From an uncultured Maribacter sp. (GTDB lineage: Bacteria > Bacteroidota > Bacteroidia > Flavobacteriales > Flavobacteriaceae), in contig NZ_CANMDU010000002.1 of assembly GCF_947496775.1 (NCBI RefSeq), positions 372,001 through 436,000 on the forward strand: a stretch of DNA of 64,000 nt, written 5' to 3'. The position numbers and the translations under genes are program-made. The notes below the pieces were generated by a model that was given only the letters and a program-made list of their open reading frames with translations, ran no database searches and was not told the origin of the DNA. Positions 33,730 through 42,476 of this stretch are shown here, piece after piece (within the stretch, counting starts at the first letter, position 1; each line of letters starts with the position of its first letter).

Positions 33730-36696
33730 TTATCGCATTAAATATTCCCAAAAAGATTGTTCAAATATAGGTTGTTCATCAAAATTAATAGTAAAGCCAG
33801 GTATTAACTCTACATTAATGGGTTTCTTTTCTTCGGGTTTATCAGCATTTGTGGTTCCTATTTCTTCATCAACAATAGTTTCCCAATCATTATCATTATT
33901 TATTTCTAACTCTAAGTTCATATACAAACTCCCTGCAATCCCAGTAAAAATAATGGTATCTCTTACGGTGGGTTGTTTGTTTTTAACCGCCCATTTAAAG
34001 GTACGCTCAAAATTTAGAGAGCCTTTTACTTCTCCTTGAACATTAGTATCTACCTTAGTATCTGAAAAGCTTACGCCTAAAAATTCTGGTGTATAATCAT
34101 TGAGTTTGCTCCATTTTTGTTCTGCTTGGGAGTTGGCACTAAATTTAAGTACTAGGGCTACACCATAATCTCTACCAAAAGTTAGTTGTTTGTCATTAGA
34201 AAAACTATATGGCTTCTTTTGGTCTTCAAAAATATCTAGGTACATTTTATTTTCTAATACATTAACCCTAAACTCATAATGTGCGCTATAGTAACCTATA
34301 AAGTCTAACTCTACCTTTGCCGCCGTACCAAACAATTCATTAAATTTTTTATCGATTTTGGCGTGTATTTTTCTCTCTAGAGCATCTAAAAAAACTTGCA
34401 TATCTTTAAAACGTAGATAGTCTGCAGGGGTAAAACCTTTAGATTCTTCTTTAATTACATCTGTAGCAGAAACTGTAGTGTTTTTTTTGTCTGAAGAAGA
34501 GCTAGCTGGAGCATTTTCGATATCTTTTTTAGCATCTTTTAAATCTCGAAGCATGCCTACTACACCAACGGCTTGTTCTGCGGTATCAAAAATGGTTGTA
34601 ATACCTACAAAACCAGCAACTATAGAGCCAAGTGAACCTGTTACTTTATGGTTCAAGGCAAAAAGAGGTGCTGCATCTAATCTTTCTATTAACTCAACAG
34701 CAACATTACCATTTTCTTGACTTACATACCCTATTGCTCGTGTTGCAGCAATTTGTGGCCAGATAAATTCCGTTATTGTGTTATTAGGTTTGGCGGGGTC
34801 AATAAATTGTCCCGTCATAAGTTTCGTAGCAGTTTTTTTATATCTATTATATTTTCTATATATTTTATATGCTTGTGTTGCTTTAGATAATAAGGAAGCA
34901 CTCTGCACTGCGGCAGACTTACCACGTGTAAGGTATAATATTAATCCATCTACTGCGGCAGATAATATTACACCACCAATAATCATGGTTTTAGGAATCC
35001 ATTCATATTGCTTACTATAGTTTATTAGGGTGGCTTCATTAGGCGCTGTAAAAGTATGATAGCCATGAAAACCAGCAGCAAGATCCTTTGCAGAGTTTTC
35101 TATGTAGTCATAAACAATTTCTTGTACTATACCATTTAAAATACTATTAGGAAGATATTTTGTAATAATCTCTGCTTCTTTTGATTTTTGACGAACCCAT
35201 TTCATTTCGTTTTCTAAACCACGAACAAGTTTTGATTTTGATTGTAAATCAATATTGCGGTAATAAATTTTACTTTGATCGGTATAATCTATTGGATTTC
35301 CAATCTGTAAATGCATAGCAAAAGCTGCATCTGGGTAAATTCTAAGGTTTAACTTTTTTTGGTATGCACAGGTTGTTACAGGTAGGTTTATAAGTGCTGG
35401 CTTTTCATTAAACGCAGGAAAGTATTCTAAGAAAAAAGGAAGAAAATCTTTCTTTTTTCCAGAAATATATTTATAAGGGTATTTAGGTATAAACTCCAGT
35501 GTAGTAGTGCCTGCCTCTTTATATATAGGTTTAGGTTCTACTATAATTTTCTCTAAAGCAGAAATATCAATAACTTTATTGGTGTGTAGTTCTGGTTTAT
35601 TATCACACACTTCGGTATTTACATTAGAAACAGTTATAGTAACCGTTTCTGCATTCTCAGCAGAATTGCTTAAAACTCCAATTTCTATAACATCATTTGC
35701 AGTATTTATTTGATCCTTAACTGAAAAGAGTACTGAGTTTAAATCTTTATACTTTAAATCTATTTTAGTATATCTGCATGGGTCAAAGGCTTCAATGTTG
35801 GTTTCTACTTTGCCTACCATAACAGCAACATTACCTTTAGAGTCTGGGTTTACATACCCTTTTCCTCCTTCTTTTACGGTTAAATAATTACGTTTAAAAC
35901 CGCTAAAATATTTTCCAGTTTTATCGCTAAGTATCGCTGGGAAAACTTTTAATGATTTCCCTGCATGGAACATCCAACTTAAATCTACAACAACAGGAAT
36001 AGTTATTTTTTGTATATGTTGAACACTTTTTCCTTCTTTATTTACTCTTCCGTCTATACCTGTTCTTCCTTCATCTTTTGGGTGTATTTTTTCTATATTT
36101 ACTTCTCTACGATACGTATATAAAAGATCATTAGGAGTAAAAATATCTTTATCCGTAAGGTTTATTTTAAGTTCTTGCCCGTATAGGTCTTTGGTGTAAA
36201 TATGTAGTAGTACTTGAGACCCAAAAGCTATAGGCTCTTTTATTTCATTATACTCATAATCTGTCCATACCGTTTCTAATATTTCTGGTGTACCTAAGGC
36301 AGATACATAACAACCGTTAGGTAGTTTTGCAGTGGCATTATCTGTTCCCAAAATTAATTCTAACCATGTTTTACCACCACCGATTAAAAACTCAGGAAAC
36401 TTTATTTCTTTTGGTAATGAAGAGACTGTTTTATAATTAACAAGGAGTAAACCGCTAGCGTTTAATCCATTTTTAACCAGTGCATGAACACTTTTAATAT
36501 GTTTATATTTCTTATCAAACTCTTTTTGTTTTTCCTCTTTGTTTTTTAGGTTTAGCTCTAAGAGTTCATTAACTTCTTCGTCGTAAGATTTTAAGGTAGC
36601 CAAAAAACTTAAAGAATCTCTATGCAATTGAATTTCTCCAGTGGCTGTGTTTAATTCTTTATTGTTATGTATTATTTTAATTTCGGTATCGTTCAT
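33730..36696 (-). CDS. Large T6SS effector candidate, 988 aa
   Basis: A 988-residue protein without signal peptide, encoded 7 bp after the PAAR-like gene in the vgrG operon. The N-terminal ~480 residues are beta-rich and domain-like. A central helical part (~490-760) contains hydrophobic stretches such as MIIGGVILSAAVDGLILYL (about 573-591) and SIVAGFVGITTIF (about 690-702), which would suit a membrane-active or pore-forming toxin. The C-terminal ~170 residues are beta strands and include the word VQGEVKGSLNFE. No enzyme motif was found. Size, lack of signal, the neighbours and the periplasmic lipoproteins that follow all suggest a secreted cargo that acts on the envelope. Inference, not proven. 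Confidence 0.65.
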   Translation of the reverse strand: MNDTEIKIIHNNKELNTATGEIQLHRDSLSFLATLKSYDEEVNELLELNLKNKEEKQKEFDKKYKHIKSVHALVKNGLNASGLLLVNYKTVSSLPKEIKFPEFLIGGGKTWLELILGTDNATAKLPNGCYVSALGTPEILETVWTDYEYNEIKEPIAFGSQVLLHIYTKDLYGQELKINLTDKDIFTPNDLLYTYRREVNIEKIHPKDEGRTGIDGRVNKEGKSVQHIQKITIPVVVDLSWMFHAGKSLKVFPAILSDKTGKYFSGFKRNYLTVKEGGKGYVNPDSKGNVAVMVGKVETNIEAFDPCRYTKIDLKYKDLNSVLFSVKDQINTANDVIEIGVLSNSAENAETVTITVSNVNTEVCDNKPELHTNKVIDISALEKIIVEPKPIYKEAGTTTLEFIPKYPYKYISGKKKDFLPFFLEYFPAFNEKPALINLPVTTCAYQKKLNLRIYPDAAFAMHLQIGNPIDYTDQSKIYYRNIDLQSKSKLVRGLENEMKWVRQKSKEAEIITKYLPNSILNGIVQEIVYDYIENSAKDLAAGFHGYHTFTAPNEATLINYSKQYEWIPKTMIIGGVILSAAVDGLILYLTRGKSAAVQSASLLSKATQAYKIYRKYNRYKKTATKLMTGQFIDPAKPNNTITEFIWPQIAATRAIGYVSQENGNVAVELIERLDAAPLFALNHKVTGSLGSIVAGFVGITTIFDTAEQAVGVVGMLRDLKDAKKDIENAPASSSSDKKNTTVSATDVIKEESKGFTPADYLRFKDMQVFLDALERKIHAKIDKKFNELFGTAAKVELDFIGYYSAHYEFRVNVLENKMYLDIFEDQKKPYSFSNDKQLTFGRDYGVALVLKFSANSQAEQKWSKLNDYTPEFLGVSFSDTKVDTNVQGEVKGSLNFERTFKWAVKNKQPTVRDTIIFTGIAGSLYMNLELEINNDNDWETIVDEEIGTTNADKPEEKKPINVELIPGFTINFDEQPIFEQSFWEYLMR

Positions 36697-36703
36697 ACTA
36701 ACT

Positions 36704-37162
36704 TTAGTCTATAGGAATTAACAAAATTTCCCTTTCTACGGTAGTTCCTACGGGATTAATTAAAAGTAATATCTCTTCATCTGTATTTTCAACATTTGCT
36801 TCTGAAGGTTGCGACATTTGTCCATGCGTTAAAAACTCTACCGAAGGGATTCCTCCAATGGCACAAGTACCTTTACTATCTTCTAAAAGCGGATTGCCTT
36901 TATTTGGCAAGGTAACTTTATCATAAAAACCATCCCATAAAATAATATTTGGTACACAAGAGCTATTGGTCATGGTACAGGTGCCAAACGTATTTTTTTC
37001 AAACGTTGGTCCCAACTCCATGGTTGTTGCCACCAATTTTTCGGATGATTTGTCATCATTAATGTAAATCTTACTTTGGGTAAGTACCTTTAAGGTATCT
37101 GGTGCAGCCCCAAATTGACATTGGCATAACGCACCTTGGCATACTAAATGTTTTTGACTCAT
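36704..37162 (-). CDS. DUF4280 PAAR-like spike protein
   Basis: A 152-residue protein of the DUF4280 family, the Bacteroidetes PAAR-like spike tip. Diagnostic words: HLVCQGALCQCQFG (residues 5-18), LTQSKIYIND, GPTFEKNTFGTC (about 51-62) and GTCAIGGIPSVEFLTHGQMS (about 98-117), with conserved Cys residues likely to bind metal. PAAR-like proteins sharpen the VgrG tip and dock effectors. Its start overlaps the stop of the 277-residue gene by 4 bases, and the effector candidate follows directly. Confidence 0.88.
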   Translation of the reverse strand: MSQKHLVCQGALCQCQFGAAPDTLKVLTQSKIYINDDKSSEKLVATTMELGPTFEKNTFGTCTMTNSSCVPNIILWDGFYDKVTLPNKGNPLLEDSKGTCAIGGIPSVEFLTHGQMSQPSEANVENTDEEILLLINPVGTTVEREILLIPID

Positions 37163-37992
37163 ACCTTTTTTGTTATTTCCATTTCCTTTAATCTAGAAAT
37201 TTTATATTCTATTTTTTGGTACTCTGGATTATAAAATTCGCATATTCCTTTAAAGTAAAGCATCGACGCATTTTCGTTATCTAATGCATATTTTAAATTA
37301 AGTTGCCCATTTTTAATTTCTTTTTTTATTACATCGTTGGCTTCTGGAGTTTTGCCTTCATAAGTAACCATAATATGGTTATTAGAATTGGGATATTTTG
37401 AAATTTCTTGCTTTCCAGAAAATATAATACCCGATGGATACGCATAATGTGGAAGATTAAATTCACAATTATCTTTTTCAAAATTTAGTTCTCCTAGAAC
37501 AAATAATCTAGGGAAAAGTAAATCGTATACAACATCTCTTCTTAATTTGGATAAGAATATTTTTTGATCTGCCATATTAGTACTAATACTATTCATATAG
37601 TTTTCTGCAATCTCGCCAGAATATTCTTTTTTAATTTTTGGTACTAAAGCCTTCCATCTTTCTTGAATTTCTAAATAGTTATCTATCTCTTGTATTTGGC
37701 CACTAAAACTAACTTTAAGCACTAGTGGATATAATACATTGGCACATTTATCAGCTAAAACTTCTAGAACTTTTGTAGGCACTTTATTATTAACATACAA
37801 TTTTTGTCGGTTTAGCTGCACTTTAAAAAAACTCCCTGAGTAATTTAGAAATTCCGACTCTAATATATAATGAACTCTATTAAATTTTGGTTCTAGGTAT
37901 TCTATTTCAACACCGTAAAAACGATGCACTGACATTAATTTATCTTTATAAGATAGACTAGTATTGTTTTTCGGCGTATTGCTTTTACTCAT
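37159..37992 (-). CDS. T6SS-associated protein, 277 aa (adaptor candidate)
   Basis: A 277-residue soluble protein that I do not recognise. It shows mixed helix and strand, is Lys/Asn-rich, and has no signal peptide, membrane segment or catalytic motif. It lies between vgrG and the DUF4280 PAAR-like gene and overlaps the latter by 4 bases. Genes in this place in other T6SS clusters often encode adaptors or chaperones that load an effector onto VgrG or PAAR, so that role is a reasonable guess. Nothing in the sequence proves it. Confidence 0.6.
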   Translation of the reverse strand: MSKSNTPKNNTSLSYKDKLMSVHRFYGVEIEYLEPKFNRVHYILESEFLNYSGSFFKVQLNRQKLYVNNKVPTKVLEVLADKCANVLYPLVLKVSFSGQIQEIDNYLEIQERWKALVPKIKKEYSGEIAENYMNSISTNMADQKIFLSKLRRDVVYDLLFPRLFVLGELNFEKDNCEFNLPHYAYPSGIIFSGKQEISKYPNSNNHIMVTYEGKTPEANDVIKKEIKNGQLNLKYALDNENASMLYFKGICEFYNPEYQKIEYKISRLKEMEITKKV

Positions 37993-38018
37993 TTTAAGAA
38001 ACTAGGATGGTGCATGCT

Positions 38019-38168
38019 TTATAGAAAATCAATGCCTTGTTCCCCTTCTTCATTTACATTTATCAAAGCCGTCATATCAATATTTTCCCCTTCGAAAGTA
38101 ATATCTTTAGCAACGAGTTCATTGAAAGTACCTCCAGAAATTTTAATAATTTGTCCTTTTTTTTTCAT
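38019..38168 (-). CDS. Small acidic ORF between vgrG and the adaptor candidate, 49 aa
   Basis: An ATG frame at 38166-38168 encodes 49 residues: a basic start (MKKKGQIIKISGG), then TFNELVAKDITFEGENID and an acidic end (NVNEEGEQGIDFL). It starts 2 bp after the vgrG stop and ends 26 bp before the next start, filling the gap exactly with no room for anything else. The repeated strand-like pattern could continue the VgrG needle. It is too short for confident naming but is supported by position and by the clean frame. Confidence 0.5.
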   Translation of the reverse strand: MKKKGQIIKISGGTFNELVAKDITFEGENIDMTALINVNEEGEQGIDFL

Positions 38169-38170
38169 AT

Positions 38171-40009
38171 CTAAAATAGATTGCCAACTTCACCACTGTT
38201 GTTATTAATTTTCTTGTTGGCCTTTTTATTTATACTTCCTCCGGTACTATGAATGGTAATATCTTTAGCTGCTTGTCTTTTAATTTCATCTGCTTCACTC
38301 TGTATTTTTTCAGATGCAGTTTCTAATATATTAGCAGCTTTTAGAATATAATCCTCAGAAGTAGTAATCATATTATTTTTGGCTACCATTTCAGATTTAT
38401 TACCACCAACATATACACTCAGGTTTTCTTCTACCTGAATATTCATGTTCTTTGCTTTTAATGCCATATTTTCTACCGCATTAATATTCACATTGTTATT
38501 GGCATTAATGGTAATATCATTAGTAACCGTATCTATCTGAAAAACATTCTCATTCTTATCCTTAATAGTAATACTTTCCCCACCCTCGGTGTCATTTAGC
38601 TCAATAATATGTCCGCTACGGGTCATAATTGCTTTTATATTATTATCAGCATCTGCAATACCACTACTAGCACTGTTATTGTAGCCAGCACTAAGTACAT
38701 AGGGTTTTTCTGGGTTGCCACCTTCAAAACCTACTAATACCTCTTCATTAATTTCTGGAATAAAGTAAAAGCCTTTTCCGCTACCGGAGTAGGGTGTAGG
38801 TGCCTTTATCCATGGGGTAGAGGTACTCATAGTTTTCTGCCAAGGGAATTGTACTTTTACTCTACCTAAGCCGTTGGGGTCATTATTATCTAATACCAAT
38901 CCGCGTTGCTCTTCTGCTTTTGGTGTTGCAAAAACAGTACTGTAATACGGGTGTGGGGTACCCTCAGGAACCCCCTCAAAATGATTTTCATAATTACCAC
39001 TATGATCAAAACGATGCGTTAGTTTGGTAATCATATACGAACCAAAAGAGTCTCTACTAGCCTTATTAGAATAATTAATACCTTCTATAACTAAACTATC
39101 GCCTACGCGTAAGGCAACTATTTCTGAGGTGCCATTTGCTATAATCATATTAGCGGCTTTTCCTAAAGTATTTACTTTAGTAATATGGTCTAAACCTTGT
39201 TGTCCGCTATATTCGTTTTGGTTATGGTTCCAATCATAGTTTTCTTTTTTTGCAAAGACGGCGTCGGATTGTTTTTTTACATGCGCTGCATACGGGTGCC
39301 CGCTTTTGGCAGTATGCGCTGCAGATACAGCTTCTAAGGCAGAGTCATTAACCCAATCTTTAGAAGTAAAACTGCTATTTTGTGCTTGTAGGTTGGTAGA
39401 CAACCCAAAGGATTGTACATCTTGGCCGTAAATTCCTTGTAATTCTTTATCTCCCGTACGCCCAACGCAAAAGGTTCTTCCATTATCATAGATCCAAACA
39501 CCATAACGTGCTGCCATACGTTGTAAAAAAGCAAAGTCAGACTCATTATATTGCACCGTATAAGGTAGCGTAATGTTAGTACCACTACCTAATTTCATTT
39601 TTAAAAGGTCTTTAGAGTGTCCTTTAAAAGTATCGGTAACTACTTGGCTAAAAGAAGAACCTTCTTCATAGCTAAAGCATTGTACCGATTTTGAAAGTAG
39701 AATACTAGCCCCTTGTCCAGAAAGGACAATACTACCAGAACCACCAGTTCCTTTTTGTAAGGCAACGGAAGTAATAATACCCACATATTCTAATTGCCCA
39801 TCGTCTAGGCCAATAGATATTTTTTTGCCAGAATAGTTAATAGAATTGTTCATTAAAGTTCCATTATAGCCTTCTGTAGCATTGGTTTGATATACCACTT
39901 GAAAAGAACTATGGGTGCCCATAGCAAGTTCTATAGCTACTGTAAAACCAGATTTTGGCAGAAATACTTCCCCATCTATAATAAGAGATGGTTTAATTAG
40001 TTTTGGCAT
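38171..40009 (-). CDS. vgrG: T6SS spike protein VgrG (TssI)
   Basis: A 612-residue VgrG. The gp27/gp44-like head spans about residues 1-370, with LIKPSLIIDGEVFLP at the start and FLQRMAARYGVWIYDNG near 168-184. An OB-fold/gp5 part begins near GLGRVKVQFPWQ (about 383-394). A C-terminal beta-helix needle with repeating valine-glycine and N-rich strands (ITINANNNVNINAVENM) ends without an extra effector domain, so toxins must be carried by partner proteins. It is the first gene of the effector module; a 94-bp gap separates it from tssF. Confidence 0.95.
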   Translation of the reverse strand: MPKLIKPSLIIDGEVFLPKSGFTVAIELAMGTHSSFQVVYQTNATEGYNGTLMNNSINYSGKKISIGLDDGQLEYVGIITSVALQKGTGGSGSIVLSGQGASILLSKSVQCFSYEEGSSFSQVVTDTFKGHSKDLLKMKLGSGTNITLPYTVQYNESDFAFLQRMAARYGVWIYDNGRTFCVGRTGDKELQGIYGQDVQSFGLSTNLQAQNSSFTSKDWVNDSALEAVSAAHTAKSGHPYAAHVKKQSDAVFAKKENYDWNHNQNEYSGQQGLDHITKVNTLGKAANMIIANGTSEIVALRVGDSLVIEGINYSNKASRDSFGSYMITKLTHRFDHSGNYENHFEGVPEGTPHPYYSTVFATPKAEEQRGLVLDNNDPNGLGRVKVQFPWQKTMSTSTPWIKAPTPYSGSGKGFYFIPEINEEVLVGFEGGNPEKPYVLSAGYNNSASSGIADADNNIKAIMTRSGHIIELNDTEGGESITIKDKNENVFQIDTVTNDITINANNNVNINAVENMALKAKNMNIQVEENLSVYVGGNKSEMVAKNNMITTSEDYILKAANILETASEKIQSEADEIKRQAAKDITIHSTGGSINKKANKKINNNSGEVGNLF

Positions 40010-40103
40010 AGTGTTGTATTTTGGATGTTAAAATAAGGAGAATTCTGACGTATTCTAAAAATAAAGGTATAAAATCGATGAACGGTACTTTTATTAAATT
40101 TTT

Positions 40104-41963
40104 CTATTTATAGAAAATTCTAAAAGGAAGTACATTAGCGGATCGCGATTGTAAACCTATTAAAACTTCTTTCTTTAAGTGTTGCCAACTTTCTTGCTCA
40201 TAAAAATCATCTTCTTTTTTATGAATATACACATCGGTAGTTGGGGTATAACCAATACCTTCTTCTAATGCTACAACAACTCCTTTTTCTATAGTTACTT
40301 TAGAGATACTGTTTTTGTACACATTAAAGCAATATGTAATAATATCTTGTCTAGTGACAATTTTTCCTTTTGTGAGTACTTGCTCTCTGTAGGCAAAAAC
40401 CTTTTCTCCAGCAGTTGGTTCATCTTTACCGCCAATAGATCCTGTAATAAAGGTTAGGGAGTTTGGCTCAAAGGCGGTTCCGGAATATTGCACTAGGCTA
40501 ACGTAAGGGTTTATTTTATTAGCTTTTTCACCTGCGGTACTCCAATAATTAGCAAATACAGTTTGGTCCTTATTTTTTTGAATACTATTTTTATTGATAA
40601 CCAAATAGGGGATTTTGTTTTTGGTAAACTCCCTAAGTTCTATCTGCTGTTCTATCCTAGAAATTATTTGTTTAAGGTCTTTTAGATTGGTATTTATAAA
40701 ATCATCATTCATAGCATTAAAAGCAATGCTATCTTCTTTTAGCAGGTCTAAAGTGTAATTTAGTAATTCAGATGCATCTCGTTCATCAAAACGAGAAACA
40801 CCGCCAAAACGTAAATAGGCTTGGGAACTATTGTTATTTTCTTTTTTGCGATTTTGTACAAAATAGATGTTTCCACTATCTCCTGTAATATCTTGAATAT
40901 CAAAAAAATAATCTTCTTCTACTTCTAAAGGTAAAATATTAAAATAAGGTTTTAACCTTCTGTTTGTATGGTGTTTTTTCTTATTTAAAACAGGAAAACA
41001 ATTAATATGGCAATGTAAGTTTTCTAGCATTTTGTTAGATACTACAGGCGAAAAGGAAATTTTTATCCAAAGTAAGGGTTCGTTAAAAGTTTGCAGGTCT
41101 TTATTGGATAAAAAACTAGCAAATTCCTCTGGATAATTTCTAACATTATTTTTAACGTCTAAACTATCTGTTACCGTATAGAAATGGTCTTTATAGAATT
41201 CTTTTACATAATTTTCGTAAAATTTAATTTTACTTTGAATAGATTCATTAATATACGTACTATAATCTTCATCATTAACCTCTTTCTCATGATACCCCTT
41301 TGCAATTTCTAAAGGAGTTCCGTTTAACGACCATTTAGATATACTTATGTGATGAGATAGAATATTTTTTTGAGAAAAATTTAAAACATCAAAATAACAG
41401 AGTAAATCTTGAATAGTAGTAGCTTGTGCGCTTGGTTTAATGGCAAGGTAAATACTGGAGTTTTCTGGTTGTCCAATAAAATCATCTGTAGTAATAAAAG
41501 GTATATTTCTATGGTTTTTATAGGATACTATTTTATCGGGATATGCAATATATTCTATAGCACAGTTATTTATTTTAAAATCTCCGGCAGGGGAAAAGAA
41601 AAAGTCTTCAAAATTTTTTTGGCCACTTTCTTTAAAAATGGGCATTCTTTTTCTATGATAAAACTCGGAACGTTCATTTATATCTAAAACAGCATCTACA
41701 GGTAAGGCGTGCATAACGGCATGGGCTGGTTTTGCGGTTACCGAGACTTCTGGTGTTAAAAGGTCTACTAAACGCTCTGTAATTCTGGTTCTACTAGTTT
41801 TTATGGTGTCTGAAATGCGCTCAAACTCATGTGCGCAGGCATCAAAAAGAATACTTATAATGGGGTCTAAGGAATATTCAATTTCCATTTCGTCCATACC
41901 CCAAGTATCTGCAGCTCTTCTAATTAATCGTTCTTTTATTTCTTCTTTGGTTAATGATTTCAT
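40104..41963 (-). CDS. tssF: T6SS baseplate protein TssF
   Basis: A 619-residue TssF homologue. It opens with the family-typical DPIISILFDACAHEFERISD (about residues 27-46), and ends in the region LTKGKIVTRQDIITYC (about 537-552). TssF forms the wedge of the cytoplasmic baseplate with TssE, TssG and TssK. Position between tssE and vgrG agrees. Length is normal for the T6SSiii type, and there is no signal peptide or membrane segment. Confidence 0.9.
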   Translation of the reverse strand: MKSLTKEEIKERLIRRAADTWGMDEMEIEYSLDPIISILFDACAHEFERISDTIKTSRTRITERLVDLLTPEVSVTAKPAHAVMHALPVDAVLDINERSEFYHRKRMPIFKESGQKNFEDFFFSPAGDFKINNCAIEYIAYPDKIVSYKNHRNIPFITTDDFIGQPENSSIYLAIKPSAQATTIQDLLCYFDVLNFSQKNILSHHISISKWSLNGTPLEIAKGYHEKEVNDEDYSTYINESIQSKIKFYENYVKEFYKDHFYTVTDSLDVKNNVRNYPEEFASFLSNKDLQTFNEPLLWIKISFSPVVSNKMLENLHCHINCFPVLNKKKHHTNRRLKPYFNILPLEVEEDYFFDIQDITGDSGNIYFVQNRKKENNNSSQAYLRFGGVSRFDERDASELLNYTLDLLKEDSIAFNAMNDDFINTNLKDLKQIISRIEQQIELREFTKNKIPYLVINKNSIQKNKDQTVFANYWSTAGEKANKINPYVSLVQYSGTAFEPNSLTFITGSIGGKDEPTAGEKVFAYREQVLTKGKIVTRQDIITYCFNVYKNSISKVTIEKGVVVALEEGIGYTPTTDVYIHKKEDDFYEQESWQHLKKEVLIGLQSRSANVLPFRIFYK

Positions 41964-41971
41964 GACAGCGT

Positions 41972-42403
41972 TTATTTGTAGGATAATGGAGCTAAATAAT
42001 AATCTCCAGAAAAATGATACGGTTCATTGGTTTTTAATAAAACACCAGTAATACTAATGTTTAGGTATTTTTTAAGGCGTACTTTGTTAGATTTTTCGGA
42101 AACACTCTCTTGTAAATTAAGCGTTAGGTTTATTTTTCCAAGCCTTTTTTCATAAGTTACGATTTGCTCGCTGAGCGATTTTTTAATGCGCTCTTTAAGT
42201 ACATTTGCATTGACCAATAAATCGAAATCTGTTTCCCATATTTCGCTTCCAAAATTTTCATCAAAATCGTACTCCTCAAAATAAGTGGTAATAATTATAC
42301 TTATAAATTGAGAAACAGATTCTTGTAGCGTAATTTTTTTGAGTTCTTTTTTTTCAAAAAAGCGCTTAAAATCAAAAGGAGCTTGGTAGTATGGTTTGGC
42401 CAT
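41972..42403 (-). CDS. tssE: T6SS baseplate protein TssE (gp25-like)
   Basis: A 143-residue gp25/TssE lysozyme-like baseplate protein. It shows the core words LQESVSQFISIIITTYFEE (about residues 24-42), NFGSEIWETDFDLLV (about 49-63) and IKKSLSEQIVTYEKRLG (about 74-90). TssE starts sheath polymerisation. It ends 8 bp before tssF. The canonical EFER motif is not obvious, but the fold pattern is. Confidence 0.88.
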   Translation of the reverse strand: MAKPYYQAPFDFKRFFEKKELKKITLQESVSQFISIIITTYFEEYDFDENFGSEIWETDFDLLVNANVLKERIKKSLSEQIVTYEKRLGKINLTLNLQESVSEKSNKVRLKKYLNISITGVLLKTNEPYHFSGDYYLAPLSYK

Positions 42404-42476
42404 TTACATTGTTTTTTTACTAGGTACTCTAGAGTTGTATACCTTTGAGCTTAACTTAAAACATAGTAGTTTTATA

